Shown here: piece by piece, positions 15,763-24,243 of the stretch
How positions within the stretch are numbered: the stretch's first letter is position 1
Layout of the letters: each line of letters begins with the position of its first letter
Assembly: GCF_006716115.1 (NCBI RefSeq)
Contig: NZ_VFOO01000001.1
Coordinates: 3,906,001-3,970,000, forward strand
Length of the DNA stretch: 64,000 nucleotides
Reading direction: 5' to 3'
Source: Subtercola boreus
GTDB lineage: Bacteria; Actinomycetota; Actinomycetes; Actinomycetales; Microbacteriaceae
Translations under genes and position numbers: made by a program
The notes under the pieces: generated by a model
Told to the model about the DNA's origin: nothing
Seen by the model: only the letters and a program-made list of their open reading frames with translations
Databases searched by the model: none

Positions 15763-17285
15763 GCGCGCACCACGGGGCCCGAGGCCACGTTCACAGCCGC
15801 GTCCGCGCCCGTGCCCGCATCGAGGATCGGGTCGCCCAGCACGGCCTTGATCTCCACGAATTCGTCGAGCGCGAACACTCCGAGCTCGCGGCCCAGACCC
15901 GAGCGCTTGTAGCCGCCGAAGGGCGATACCGGCAGCGCGGGGGTCCGTACCCCGTTGATCCGAACCTGGCCCGCACGGATCTGCCGGGCGACAGCCGAGG
16001 CCTTCCCCGGATCGGCCGACCACACCTCGGCGGAGAGCCCGTACTCACTGTCGTTCGCCAGCGTGACGGCGTCAGCCTCTCCGTCGTAGCCGAGAACCGT
16101 GAGAACGGGGCCGAACACTTCGTCGACCGCGATGCGCGAGTCCCGCGACGCATTCGACACGATCGCAGGGGAGATGAAGAAGCCGCGGTTCCAGCGGTCC
16201 CGCTCGCCGCCGGTCACAATGCGTGCGCCCTGCTCGGCGGCATCCCCGAGGAATCCCGACACGATGTCGCGTTGTGCAGCGGAGACCATCGGCCCCATCG
16301 TGGTCGACTCCTTGGTGGGGTCGCCGATGACGTACGATTCTGCAACCCGGGCAGCGATCTGGGCGGCCTCGTCCGTCCGTTCCCGGGGTACGAGCAGACG
16401 GGTCGGCGCGTTGCACTTCTGGCCAGCGTTGACGAAACAGTTGCGAACGGTGGTCTCGACGGCGGTCTGCAGGTCGGCGTCGGCGAGCACGATAGCCGGT
16501 GACTTGCCGCCGAGCTCCAGCGTCGCCCTCACGATCGCGTCTCCCGCCACGGCGCCGATATGACGGCCCACCGCGAGCGAACCGGTGAAAGTGACGACCT
16601 CATACCCGCGCGACTGCAGAAGAGCCTCGCCGAGAACGGAGCCGCGGCCGGTGACCACGTTGACGACGCCGCGCGGGATTCCTGCCTCATCGCACAAGGC
16701 TGCGACGAAGAGTGCGGTGAGCGGCGTCAGTTCGGCCGGTTTCAGGATGATCGAGCATCCGGCAGCCAGTGCCGGAGCGAGTTTCGTGATGATCTGGTGC
16801 ACGGGAAAATTCCACGGAGTGATCGCGAGGACCACACCGGCTGCCTCGCGCACGATCGAACTCCCCGCGCCGTCGCGGCGGTCCCAGGGGTACTCGCGCG
16901 CGATCGCGGCGGTCGAACGCAGCACCCGCACCGGAAGATCCACCTGGCCGGCCCGGGCATCCCGGATGGGCATCCCGATCTCGGAGGTCGCGATCGCTGC
17001 CAACTCCGCGCCGTGGCGCTCCATGGCATCTGCAATGCGATCAAGTGCGTCCGCGCGATCGGAGACAGAGGTACGGGACCACGTCTCGAAGCCGCGCCTG
17101 GCCGCGGCGAGTACCGACTCGACGATCTCGGCGCCGACGCTCGCCACCGTCGCGATCGTCTCCTCCGTCGCCGGATTGACCACTGCCGCCGTGGCGCCGT
17201 CGACCTCACGGAACGAGCCGTCGATGAACACGGAACGCTCCGGAAGTGTGATGGCCGTGACTCTCTGCGGCATCGTGGCGGTCAT
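15759..17285 (-). CDS. NAD(P)-dependent aldehyde dehydrogenase (CreC-like role)
   Basis: Encodes 508 residues from the ATG at 17285, which overlaps the P450 stop by 4 bp. All hallmarks are present: Asn159 in TPWNFP, Glu257 in LELGGKSP, catalytic Cys291 in NAGQKCNAPTR, and the C-terminal PFGGYKRSGLGRE motif. It probably oxidises the aromatic aldehyde formed by the neighbouring alcohol dehydrogenase to the carboxylate. A Gly/Ala-rich tail of about 25 residues after the family's usual end is of unknown meaning. Confidence 0.92.
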   Translation of the reverse strand: MTATMPQRVTAITLPERSVFIDGSFREVDGATAAVVNPATEETIATVASVGAEIVESVLAAARRGFETWSRTSVSDRADALDRIADAMERHGAELAAIATSEIGMPIRDARAGQVDLPVRVLRSTAAIAREYPWDRRDGAGSSIVREAAGVVLAITPWNFPVHQIITKLAPALAAGCSIILKPAELTPLTALFVAALCDEAGIPRGVVNVVTGRGSVLGEALLQSRGYEVVTFTGSLAVGRHIGAVAGDAIVRATLELGGKSPAIVLADADLQTAVETTVRNCFVNAGQKCNAPTRLLVPRERTDEAAQIAARVAESYVIGDPTKESTTMGPMVSAAQRDIVSGFLGDAAEQGARIVTGGERDRWNRGFFISPAIVSNASRDSRIAVDEVFGPVLTVLGYDGEADAVTLANDSEYGLSAEVWSADPGKASAVARQIRAGQVRINGVRTPALPVSPFGGYKRSGLGRELGVFALDEFVEIKAVLGDPILDAGTGADAAVNVASGPVVRA

Positions 17286-18496
17286 CGCTGAACGATCCGC
17301 ACAGGCACCGACGACCAGCCACGGAACAGGTTGTTCCGCACCCGCACGGGTTCGCCGGTCAGTTCGAAGTCGATCCGGCGCGCGCGCTGCTCCCCGAAGT
17401 ACGAGCGCAGTTCGGCGCGGGCGAGGTGGGTGCCCAGGCAGAAGTGCACTCCCCACCCGAAGGTGATGTGCTCGTTGGGCGTGCGGGTGATGTCGAAGAC
17501 CTCCGGATGCTCGAACACCTCCGGATCGCGGTTGCCGGCCGCGAACCACAACACGACCTTGTCGCCCTCCTGGACTTCGCTTCCGCCGATCTCATGGGTG
17601 ACGGTCGCTGTGCGCCGCATCGCCGCCACGGGGGAAACGTAGCGGAACATCTCCTCCACAGCCGTCGGCAGCAGGGACTCGTCGTCGATGACCCGCTGCC
17701 AGGTGCCGGGATTCTCCGCCAACGCGATCGTTCCGCCCGAAACCAGGTGACGAGTGGTCTCGTTGCCGGCTGCGACGAGCACAACGTAATAGGCCGCCAG
17801 TTCGTCCCAGGTCAGCGGAGAGCCGTCCTTGCTGCCGTTGACGAGGATGCTCACCAGATCGTTGGTCGGCTCGGCCCGCCTCTGGTCGCTCAGCCAGCGG
17901 AAGTAGTCGAACAACTCGCTCCGGGTCGTCTCGAGCGCAGAGGAGTCGACCTGGTGGTCGGGATCGGAACTGGTCAGTCGATTGGTCCAGTCGACCATCC
18001 GGGGCGCGTCGGCCTCATCGACTCCGAGCACCCGTGACAGCACGAGCATGGGGAGCTTCGCGGCCACGGTGTCGACGAGATCGAACTCACCGGCCGCAAC
18101 CGCATCGTCGAAGAGATGATGGGTGGTCGAGGCGATGACCTCGTTCCACTGCTGGATCTTCACGGCACGAAGATAGGGAACGGTGATCTTCCGAAGTGCA
18201 GCATGCTCCGGGTCATCCATGTTGTGCAGGCTGGCTTTGCCGTGTCCCTCCACCTTGCGGTCGAAGATCTGGGTTCCCTGCGCCGAACTCAGGCGCTCGG
18301 GGTCCGCAGCAGCGTCCCGGATGTCCTGGTAGCGAGTGAGGCTCCAGAACCCCGGTCCGTTGTCGTTCGCATCCTGCCAGTGCACCGGATCGGCGGCACG
18401 CAGGGCCCTGAACGTCGAGTCCTGCCGCCCTTCCGTATAGATTCGCGAATCCATTAGGTCCAGCGCTGGCGGCAGCGCCGTGGGTGTGATCGTCAT
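17282..18496 (-). CDS. Cytochrome P450 (CreJ-like role)
   Basis: Encodes 404 residues from the ATG at 18496, with AAGGAGG just upstream. The I-helix oxygen-activation motif is AAGNETT (242-248), the ExxR pair is Glu282/Arg285, and the heme loop FGWGVHFCLGTHLA has proximal Cys353. It is a soluble class I bacterial P450 that needs a ferredoxin and reductase; both are encoded on the divergent arm (20278 and 20471). It heads a tightly overlapped operon with aldehyde dehydrogenase, alcohol dehydrogenase and phosphatase genes. The context predicts hydroxylation of an alkyl side chain, perhaps on an aryl phosphate as CreJ (CYP288) does. The CYP family cannot be assigned from reading alone. Confidence 0.93.
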   Translation of the reverse strand: MTITPTALPPALDLMDSRIYTEGRQDSTFRALRAADPVHWQDANDNGPGFWSLTRYQDIRDAAADPERLSSAQGTQIFDRKVEGHGKASLHNMDDPEHAALRKITVPYLRAVKIQQWNEVIASTTHHLFDDAVAAGEFDLVDTVAAKLPMLVLSRVLGVDEADAPRMVDWTNRLTSSDPDHQVDSSALETTRSELFDYFRWLSDQRRAEPTNDLVSILVNGSKDGSPLTWDELAAYYVVLVAAGNETTRHLVSGGTIALAENPGTWQRVIDDESLLPTAVEEMFRYVSPVAAMRRTATVTHEIGGSEVQEGDKVVLWFAAGNRDPEVFEHPEVFDITRTPNEHITFGWGVHFCLGTHLARAELRSYFGEQRARRIDFELTGEPVRVRNNLFRGWSSVPVRIVQR

Positions 18497-18625
18497 CGAA
18501 CCTCCTTGTTCTTCGGCCACGCATCGGACGATCATCGATTGATGGTTGACCGATGCGCCGAAGCAAAGTACGTTTTCAGTCAACCATTGAAATGCTCAGA
18601 CCACAATGTTGTGTGAGGGAATCGT
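18497..18625. promoter_or_regulatory. Divergent promoter region with two operator-like palindromes
   Basis: The 129-bp gap between the P450 and PPDK-like genes carries TGGTTGAC (18543-18550) and its inverted copy GTCAACCA (18579-18586). The right copy sits in a smaller palindrome TCAACCATTGA. A second palindrome, CACAA-TG-TTGTG, lies at 18602-18613 just before the ribosome site GAGGGA of the plus-strand gene. One regulator could control both arms; no regulator gene is inside the cluster. Confidence 0.6.
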
Positions 18626-20281
18626 ATGACGTCCACGAGCGTGCTTGAACCGGGTCGCCCGACGCGCGAGATATTCTCGTTCGACCACGACCATGGGTGC
18701 CCGGGCAAAGACCTTGCGCACCTGCTCGGTGGGAAGGGCGCTGGGCTCGCCGAGATGACCACTGCACTCGGCATCAATGTGCCTCCCGGGTTCACGATCG
18801 CCCTCCCGGTCTGCCGCCAGTACCGTGAGACCGGTTGGCCCGACGGGCTCGACAGGGAGGTCGAGCAGAACATTGCCCGGCTCGGTGACGTGCTCGGCCG
18901 GCGATTCGGAGATCCTGTCGATCCCCTCCTGGTCGCGGTGCGGAGCGGCAGCCCGATCTCGATGCCGGGCATGCTCGACACGGTCCTGAACCTCGGCATC
19001 ACCGACGAGACAGTCGAGGGACTCGCTTCGGTCTCCCGCGACGAGCGGTTCGCATGGGACAGCTACCGTCGTTTCCTGCAGATGTTCGGCACGACCGTTC
19101 GCGACCTCCCCGCCGACTCCCTGCCGGCTGCCCCGGCGGGATCCGACATCCCGAGCCTCCGCCAGCACGTGAGGGACCTCAACGATGCCATCGCCCAGCA
19201 GAGCGGCAACGCGGTGCCACAGGAGCCGTTGCAGCAGTTGCGAGAAGCCGTCGAAGCGGTCTTCCGATCGTGGGACTCGGTGCGCGCCGTCGCCTATCGC
19301 GAGCACGAGAAGATCGATCCGGATCTCGGCACGGCAGTGAACGTGCAGGCGATGGTCTTCGGCAATCGCGGCGGCATTTCGGGTACCGGGGTCGCGTTCA
19401 CGCGCGATCCGCGCACAGGTGCAGCAACTCCGTACGGCGACTATCTCCCGAATGCACAGGGAGAGGATGTGGTCGCCGGGTCTGCGCGCACTCTTCCCCT
19501 CGATGCGATCGCGGACATCGACAGCGGCCTCCATGCCGAACTCGTGAGGGTTCTGCGCAGGCTCGAGATCCATTACCGCGACCTCTGCGATGTGGAATTC
19601 ACGATCGAAAACGGCAGACTCTGGTTCCTGCAGACCCGTGTCGGCAAACGCGGAGCACTCGCTGCTGCCCGCATCGCCGTCGACCTGGTGAACGACTCCC
19701 AGATCGCTCTCAGTCACGATGAGGCCGTCTCCCGCGTCTCGCGCGAACTCCGTGAGCGGGCCCGCGCCGAGTTGCACGAGCACGACGAGACGGATGCCGG
19801 CGAGGACGCCTGTTTCGGTGTCGGCCTCGGCGCCTCGGGCGGTTTCGCGACCGGCCGCGCCGTCTTCAGTTCGCAGGCGGCCCTGGCGGCGAACGATCCC
19901 GTCATCCTCATCAGGCCCGAGACCAGCCCGGAAGACGTGGTTGGAATGTCGGTCGCTGCCGGGGTGCTCACGACCGCGGGAGGGCTCGTGAGCCACGCAG
20001 CCGTCGTTGCCCGCGGCTGGGGCGTGCCTGCTGTGGTCGGCGCCCACGATCTGAAGATCAGGGACGATTGCCTGTTCGCTCCGGATGGCCGGCGGATCGG
20101 GGTCGGCAGCGAACTGACCATCGACGGAGCCTCCGGGCGAATCTGGATCGGGGCCGTCGTGCCGATTCCCGTCGATGCAATCGAATCGCCCGCACTGGCG
20201 CTTCTGGACGAATGGGACTCGCACACAGACGCTGACGCGCGAGTGGAACATCCACAACTGAAGGCTGAGGAGACCCGATGA
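18626..20281 (+). CDS. PPDK-like ATP-binding / phospho-His protein (CreH-like)
   Basis: Encodes 551 residues. The N-terminal two thirds match the nucleotide-binding half of pyruvate phosphate dikinase (GGKGAGLAEM near 36; VAVRSGSPISMPGMLDTVLN near 103-122; TAVNVQAMVFGN near 236; VEFTIENGRLWFLQTR near 323). The swivelling phospho-carrier domain follows, with His457 in GGLVSHAAVVARGWG. The C-terminal PEP/pyruvate barrel of PPDK (about 330 residues) is absent, so it cannot be PPDK. This two-domain form occurs in phenol-phosphorylating synthases (phenylphosphate synthase, CreHI). Ribosome site GAGGGA. The stop overlaps the ferredoxin gene by 4 bp. The substrate is inferred to be a phenol. Confidence 0.85.
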   Translation: MTSTSVLEPGRPTREIFSFDHDHGCPGKDLAHLLGGKGAGLAEMTTALGINVPPGFTIALPVCRQYRETGWPDGLDREVEQNIARLGDVLGRRFGDPVDPLLVAVRSGSPISMPGMLDTVLNLGITDETVEGLASVSRDERFAWDSYRRFLQMFGTTVRDLPADSLPAAPAGSDIPSLRQHVRDLNDAIAQQSGNAVPQEPLQQLREAVEAVFRSWDSVRAVAYREHEKIDPDLGTAVNVQAMVFGNRGGISGTGVAFTRDPRTGAATPYGDYLPNAQGEDVVAGSARTLPLDAIADIDSGLHAELVRVLRRLEIHYRDLCDVEFTIENGRLWFLQTRVGKRGALAAARIAVDLVNDSQIALSHDEAVSRVSRELRERARAELHEHDETDAGEDACFGVGLGASGGFATGRAVFSSQAALAANDPVILIRPETSPEDVVGMSVAAGVLTTAGGLVSHAAVVARGWGVPAVVGAHDLKIRDDCLFAPDGRRIGVGSELTIDGASGRIWIGAVVPIPVDAIESPALALLDEWDSHTDADARVEHPQLKAEETR

Positions 20282-20469
20282 AGATCATCGTAGACCGGGA
20301 CAGATGCACAGGGCTCGGTAACTGCGAGGCGCTTGCTGCGGAGTACTTCGAGGTCGACGAAGACGGATCGCTCACCGTGCTCCGCGAAGACATCGATGCG
20401 GCCGATCTGGGTCTGGTTGAAAGGGCCGTTGCCGGCTGTCCCATGGCCGCACTCCGAATCGAGGCCTGA
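20278..20469 (+). CDS. [3Fe-4S]-type ferredoxin for the P450 (CreF-like role)
   Basis: Encodes 63 residues. Cys10, Cys16 (CTGLGNC) and the C-terminal Cys in AGCPMAA give the three-cysteine pattern of P450-associated ferredoxins, with a non-Cys residue in place of the fourth ligand. It carries electrons from the reductase encoded next to it to the P450. Coupled to the upstream gene by ATGA and followed by the reductase after 1 bp. Confidence 0.92.
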   Translation: MKIIVDRDRCTGLGNCEALAAEYFEVDEDGSLTVLREDIDAADLGLVERAVAGCPMAALRIEA

Positions 20470-20470
20470 C

Positions 20471-21697
20471 GTGGACCTGACGCCCGAACACGTCGTCGTC
20501 GTCGGTGCATCACTTGCCGGCCTCCGCGCCGTCGAGGCCGCACGCCGGCTCGGCTTCCCGGGCCGCCTCACCCTTGTCGGCGACGAGGAACACCTTCCCT
20601 ACGACAGGCCTCCGCTCTCGAAGGAGTACCTGGGCGACCTTCCCGGTGTCGCTCCCATGCTGGCAACGGCGGAAGACCTCCGCGAACTCGACGTGGAGCT
20701 GCTGCTCGGAGCCCCGGCCGAGGCCCTCGACCTCACTGCCCGAAGCCTCCTCATCGGCGGAGAGTCGGTCGCATACGACCGGCTGCTCATCGCCACGGGC
20801 GCGACCCCACGCCGACTGCCAGGCTCCGAAGGCCTGAGCGGCGTCTGCACACTCCGTGGCCTCAGTGACGCCATCCGCATCCGGGCCGCCTTCGACGCCG
20901 GCGCCCGCGTCGTGGTCATCGGCGCCGGTTTCATCGGGTCGGAGCTCGCCTCCTCCGCCCGCGCCCGCGGGCTGGACGTCACCATCGTCGAAGCCCTCAC
21001 GACCCCGCTCGTCCGGGCCGTCGGAGCCGGTGCCGGAGCGGCGCTCAGCGCCCTGCACGAGCGCAACGGCACCGAACTGCTCTGCGGCGTGGGCGTGGAG
21101 GGTCTCGAACAGCAACGAGGCGCGGTGACCGGCGTGCGACTGGCCGACGGCCGACTCCTGCCGGCAGACCTCGTGATCGTCGGCATCGGCGTGGTTCCTG
21201 CAACAGGATGGCTGGCCGGATCGGGTCTCGAGTTGGAGAACGGCATCGTCGTCGACGAGACACTCCGCGCGACAGCCGACGTGTGGGCAGCGGGCGATGT
21301 CGCGAGATGGATGAGTCCCGACTTCGAGACCCTCCTGCGCCTCGAGCACTGGACCAACGCTGCCGAGATGGGTGCCCATGCGATGAAGAACCTCCTGGAC
21401 CCCGAGGCGGCCGAGCCCTATCGGCACATCCCCTACTTCTGGTCTGACTGGTACGGTCACCGGATCCAGTTCGCAGGTGTGCCCACCGGCGAACCCGAGG
21501 TTGTGACCGGTTCGTGGACGTCGGATGAATTCGCTGCTCTCTATCACGACGGTGATCGTGTCGTCGGGGCCCTCACTCTCGACCGGCGCGGCGACATCAT
21601 GAAGTACCGCGCCATGATCGGTCGCCGAACGTCACGGCGCGAGGCGCTGGCATTCGCCGCTTCGCGCCGCCAGCCGATCGTCGCGGCGGCCGGCTGA
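20471..21697 (+). CDS. Ferredoxin--NAD(P) reductase (CreE-like role)
   Basis: Encodes 408 residues from a GTG at 20471, one base after the ferredoxin stop; frames reaching further upstream overlap the ferredoxin. The FAD-binding motif VVVGASLAGLRAVEAARR lies at the N-terminus, the NAD-binding motif VVVIGAGFIGSELA near 145, and the FAD motif VWAAGDVARW near 270. The family is putidaredoxin/rhodocoxin reductase. With the ferredoxin and P450 it completes a class I system. Confidence 0.92.
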   Translation: MDLTPEHVVVVGASLAGLRAVEAARRLGFPGRLTLVGDEEHLPYDRPPLSKEYLGDLPGVAPMLATAEDLRELDVELLLGAPAEALDLTARSLLIGGESVAYDRLLIATGATPRRLPGSEGLSGVCTLRGLSDAIRIRAAFDAGARVVVIGAGFIGSELASSARARGLDVTIVEALTTPLVRAVGAGAGAALSALHERNGTELLCGVGVEGLEQQRGAVTGVRLADGRLLPADLVIVGIGVVPATGWLAGSGLELENGIVVDETLRATADVWAAGDVARWMSPDFETLLRLEHWTNAAEMGAHAMKNLLDPEAAEPYRHIPYFWSDWYGHRIQFAGVPTGEPEVVTGSWTSDEFAALYHDGDRVVGALTLDRRGDIMKYRAMIGRRTSRREALAFAASRRQPIVAAAG

Positions 21698-21709
21698 GCC
21701 GATCGTGCA

Positions 21710-21754
21710 CCTGAAGAACCTGAACAACCTGAACAACCTGAACAACCTGACTAA
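21710..21754 (+). repeat. 9-bp tandem repeat before the CreI-like gene
   Basis: Five units of CCTGAACAA run from 21710; the first and last are degenerate (CCTGAAGAA, CCTGACTAA) and the middle three exact. They fill half of the 96-bp gap between reductase and CreI-like genes, upstream of the GGAGG ribosome site. Copy number could slip. Confidence 0.8.
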
Positions 21755-21793
21755 CCCATCCCCTGTGTCAACGAAGAAACTGGAGGAACCGGA

Positions 21794-24163
21794 ATGACGA
21801 ATGTGATTGAGACCTCGCCCTCTGTGGAATACGAGGTCGTCGGCAACGGGCAGACCGTCTACGAGTCGCCCGATCCTGTCGAAGGAGTCGCCCAATGGCT
21901 GGAGACTCCCGAAGACGTGATGGCTTTTGTGGCTCGCGACGACGTGAGCGACGTGATCGTCATCGTGCGAGGAGGAACGACGACGTTCCTGACGATGGCC
22001 CTGAACGCGGGCATCCGCGGAGTCGTCACCCTGCAGGGAGCTCCCGAGAGCCACCTCGGCATCCTCTGTCGGGAATACGGCATCCCGGCCGTGATGTCGG
22101 TCTCTTTCTCGAAGGGCGTGCGCACCGAACGCGGCGAGGTCGTGCCGGCAAACGGAGTGCGTCTGCGCCTCGACGTCTCGACCAGGCCGAGCGGCACCGT
22201 CAGCGCCACCACCGATGCACCGGTCGACGATTCCGAAGTGGTGTCGGCGGGACCGGGAATGTCGCCGGAGCAGCTCGCGCAGATCATGACCCTCCTCGAG
22301 AAGTTCGGCGGCGTCGTTCCCCACGGTTCCGAGGGCGATGCGATCATGCAGGCCGAGATGAGCACGAAAGTGCTGTACGTCGACGACGACGAGGACCTCC
22401 GGCGCGACCTCACCCGCGAGGAAGTGAACGAGGCAATCCGCTACTACACCTGGAACGAGTGGGATGCTCTCGCCGCCCGCGCCACCGAGGGTGAGTCGGG
22501 ACTCATTCCCCGCCAGGAGTACGAGGCCACCGGCATCGCGAGCTGCTGGTTCACCCACCCGACGTGGCTCCGCGCCATCGAAGACAGGGTCGGCATCGAC
22601 GGGATGATCGAGATCGGCCGGGTCGGTCGCCGTGAGATCGGCAGCAAGATCAACATGCTCCACCTCTGGGCGATCGCCTGTGCCCCCAGCTTCGGCCGGG
22701 GAATCGCGCTCGAACTCGGCCTCCACGACCTCGACTTCCGGGCCGACCGCATCCGCGACACCTTCGGGATCGTGCGGCGCATCTACAAGGGCCTCTGGGA
22801 GTCGGGACCGATCCTGACCTCGATGAAGGAGTACAAGGCCGAGGTTCTCGACCGCGACTGGATCGATCGTTTCGAGGCCGACAAGGTGTCTCTCGCCGAC
22901 GAGGAGAGCCGCCAGGCCTTCCAGCGCTACAACGGGGCCGCAGAACTCATGGCCTTCCTGCTGCACTTCGACAATCGGCTGGGTGTCTCGGACCACGGGC
23001 CCTACCCGCTGCCCGACGGCGGATTCGTGCTGGTGCGCGACGCGTTCCTCAACGAGCCCGCCTGGTCGTGGAACAACCCGGACTCCCCGCTGCCCTGGTC
23101 GGTGACCACCGCGTTGTTCTTCCCGGCAGGTACCCCCCTCGATGTGCAGGTCGTCGACATCTCGACGGTCTTCACCACGCCCGCGAACTACCTGCCCTAC
23201 GTCTCCGACGTTGCGGTCTACACGCGTCCCACGTGGGATGCCCCGATGGACACGATCACGAAGCTCGACTTCGAGGGGATGCGCAAGCTCCGGGCTGACT
23301 GCGAGACCGAGTCGGCCGCGCTGTACGGGCGCATTGCCGCGATGAGCAAGCGTGAGAAGGTCGAGGCGGGAGCACTGACGTACTCGGCCGGCTTCGTGAT
23401 CTCGGTCGCCCGGGCATCCGGGATGTACGACGAGCTGGTGCGTGACTACGGTCTCACGAAGATCCACCCTGTCATCGCCGCCTCGTACGACACGATCGTG
23501 AGCGGAGTGGCTTCGGAGATGATCCCGCGGCTGTTCCTGACCGGATCGTGGGGTAACCCTGTGCCGGAGAGCGCCCGGGACGAGATCGCGGCCGGCGATG
23601 TGCCGGTCTTCGCGGTGCTCCACGCCCTGGCGGTGCGCGGATTCGCCACCGCCGAGCAGGTCGCCGATTCCTCGGGAGTGTCGCTGGCGGAGGTTCAGGC
23701 GATTCTCTCAGCCGAGGTCGAGGCGTCGCACGCTACTCTCGCCCGTGACGTGCTCTACGCCCTGACCGGCACGGGGAGAGGCAAATACCTGCTGCTCGGC
23801 GAGGTGTCGATCGACGGCGAGACGCGGGAGAGGGTCAGTGTCGAGTACGAACGCTTCCTCGCACCGAACGCCGTCTTCAAGCAACTCGCCTCCGACTGGC
23901 AGACCGGGAAGCCGGCAGATGCCGTCGACAGGCTCAGCGACGTGCACTCGACCGCGCTCGACATTCTCGGCGGCCTCACGGCGATCGATGGCCGGTTCGA
24001 CCGGTACTCGGTGCGACTGACGGGTGCCGCCGACCGGTTCCGCGGGGGTGACGAGAGCGCCCTCACCAAACCGATGTCGGAGTCTTATCACGACATCTGG
24101 ATGGAGCTGCACGAAGACCTGCTGGCCACGACGGGACGCGAGCGGAACGAGGCCGACGGCTAG
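21794..24163 (+). CDS. Large subunit with N-terminal PEP-utiliser swivel domain (CreI-like)
   Basis: Encodes 789 residues. Residues about 40-135 form a phospho-carrier swivel domain like that of PEP-utilising enzymes, with Ser86-His87 in GAPESHLGILCREYGIPAVM. The remaining 650 residues match no family I can name. They include Trp/His-rich stretches (CWFTHPTWLRAIED near 246) and a helical C-terminus. GGAGG precedes the ATG. As fifth gene of the arm from a PPDK-like protein, it is the natural second subunit of a phenol phosphotransferase: the PPDK-like partner would use ATP to phosphorylate a histidine, and this protein would bind the phenol. The CreI assignment rests on context. Confidence 0.75.
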   Translation: MTNVIETSPSVEYEVVGNGQTVYESPDPVEGVAQWLETPEDVMAFVARDDVSDVIVIVRGGTTTFLTMALNAGIRGVVTLQGAPESHLGILCREYGIPAVMSVSFSKGVRTERGEVVPANGVRLRLDVSTRPSGTVSATTDAPVDDSEVVSAGPGMSPEQLAQIMTLLEKFGGVVPHGSEGDAIMQAEMSTKVLYVDDDEDLRRDLTREEVNEAIRYYTWNEWDALAARATEGESGLIPRQEYEATGIASCWFTHPTWLRAIEDRVGIDGMIEIGRVGRREIGSKINMLHLWAIACAPSFGRGIALELGLHDLDFRADRIRDTFGIVRRIYKGLWESGPILTSMKEYKAEVLDRDWIDRFEADKVSLADEESRQAFQRYNGAAELMAFLLHFDNRLGVSDHGPYPLPDGGFVLVRDAFLNEPAWSWNNPDSPLPWSVTTALFFPAGTPLDVQVVDISTVFTTPANYLPYVSDVAVYTRPTWDAPMDTITKLDFEGMRKLRADCETESAALYGRIAAMSKREKVEAGALTYSAGFVISVARASGMYDELVRDYGLTKIHPVIAASYDTIVSGVASEMIPRLFLTGSWGNPVPESARDEIAAGDVPVFAVLHALAVRGFATAEQVADSSGVSLAEVQAILSAEVEASHATLARDVLYALTGTGRGKYLLLGEVSIDGETRERVSVEYERFLAPNAVFKQLASDWQTGKPADAVDRLSDVHSTALDILGGLTAIDGRFDRYSVRLTGAADRFRGGDESALTKPMSESYHDIWMELHEDLLATTGRERNEADG

Positions 24164-24243
24164 AGCCCACGCGGGTGGTGTTCCGCAATCAGGCGCCCCG
24201 TAGCAAGAGTGAAGAAGATTCTCCAGACGAAAGGTACGGAACA

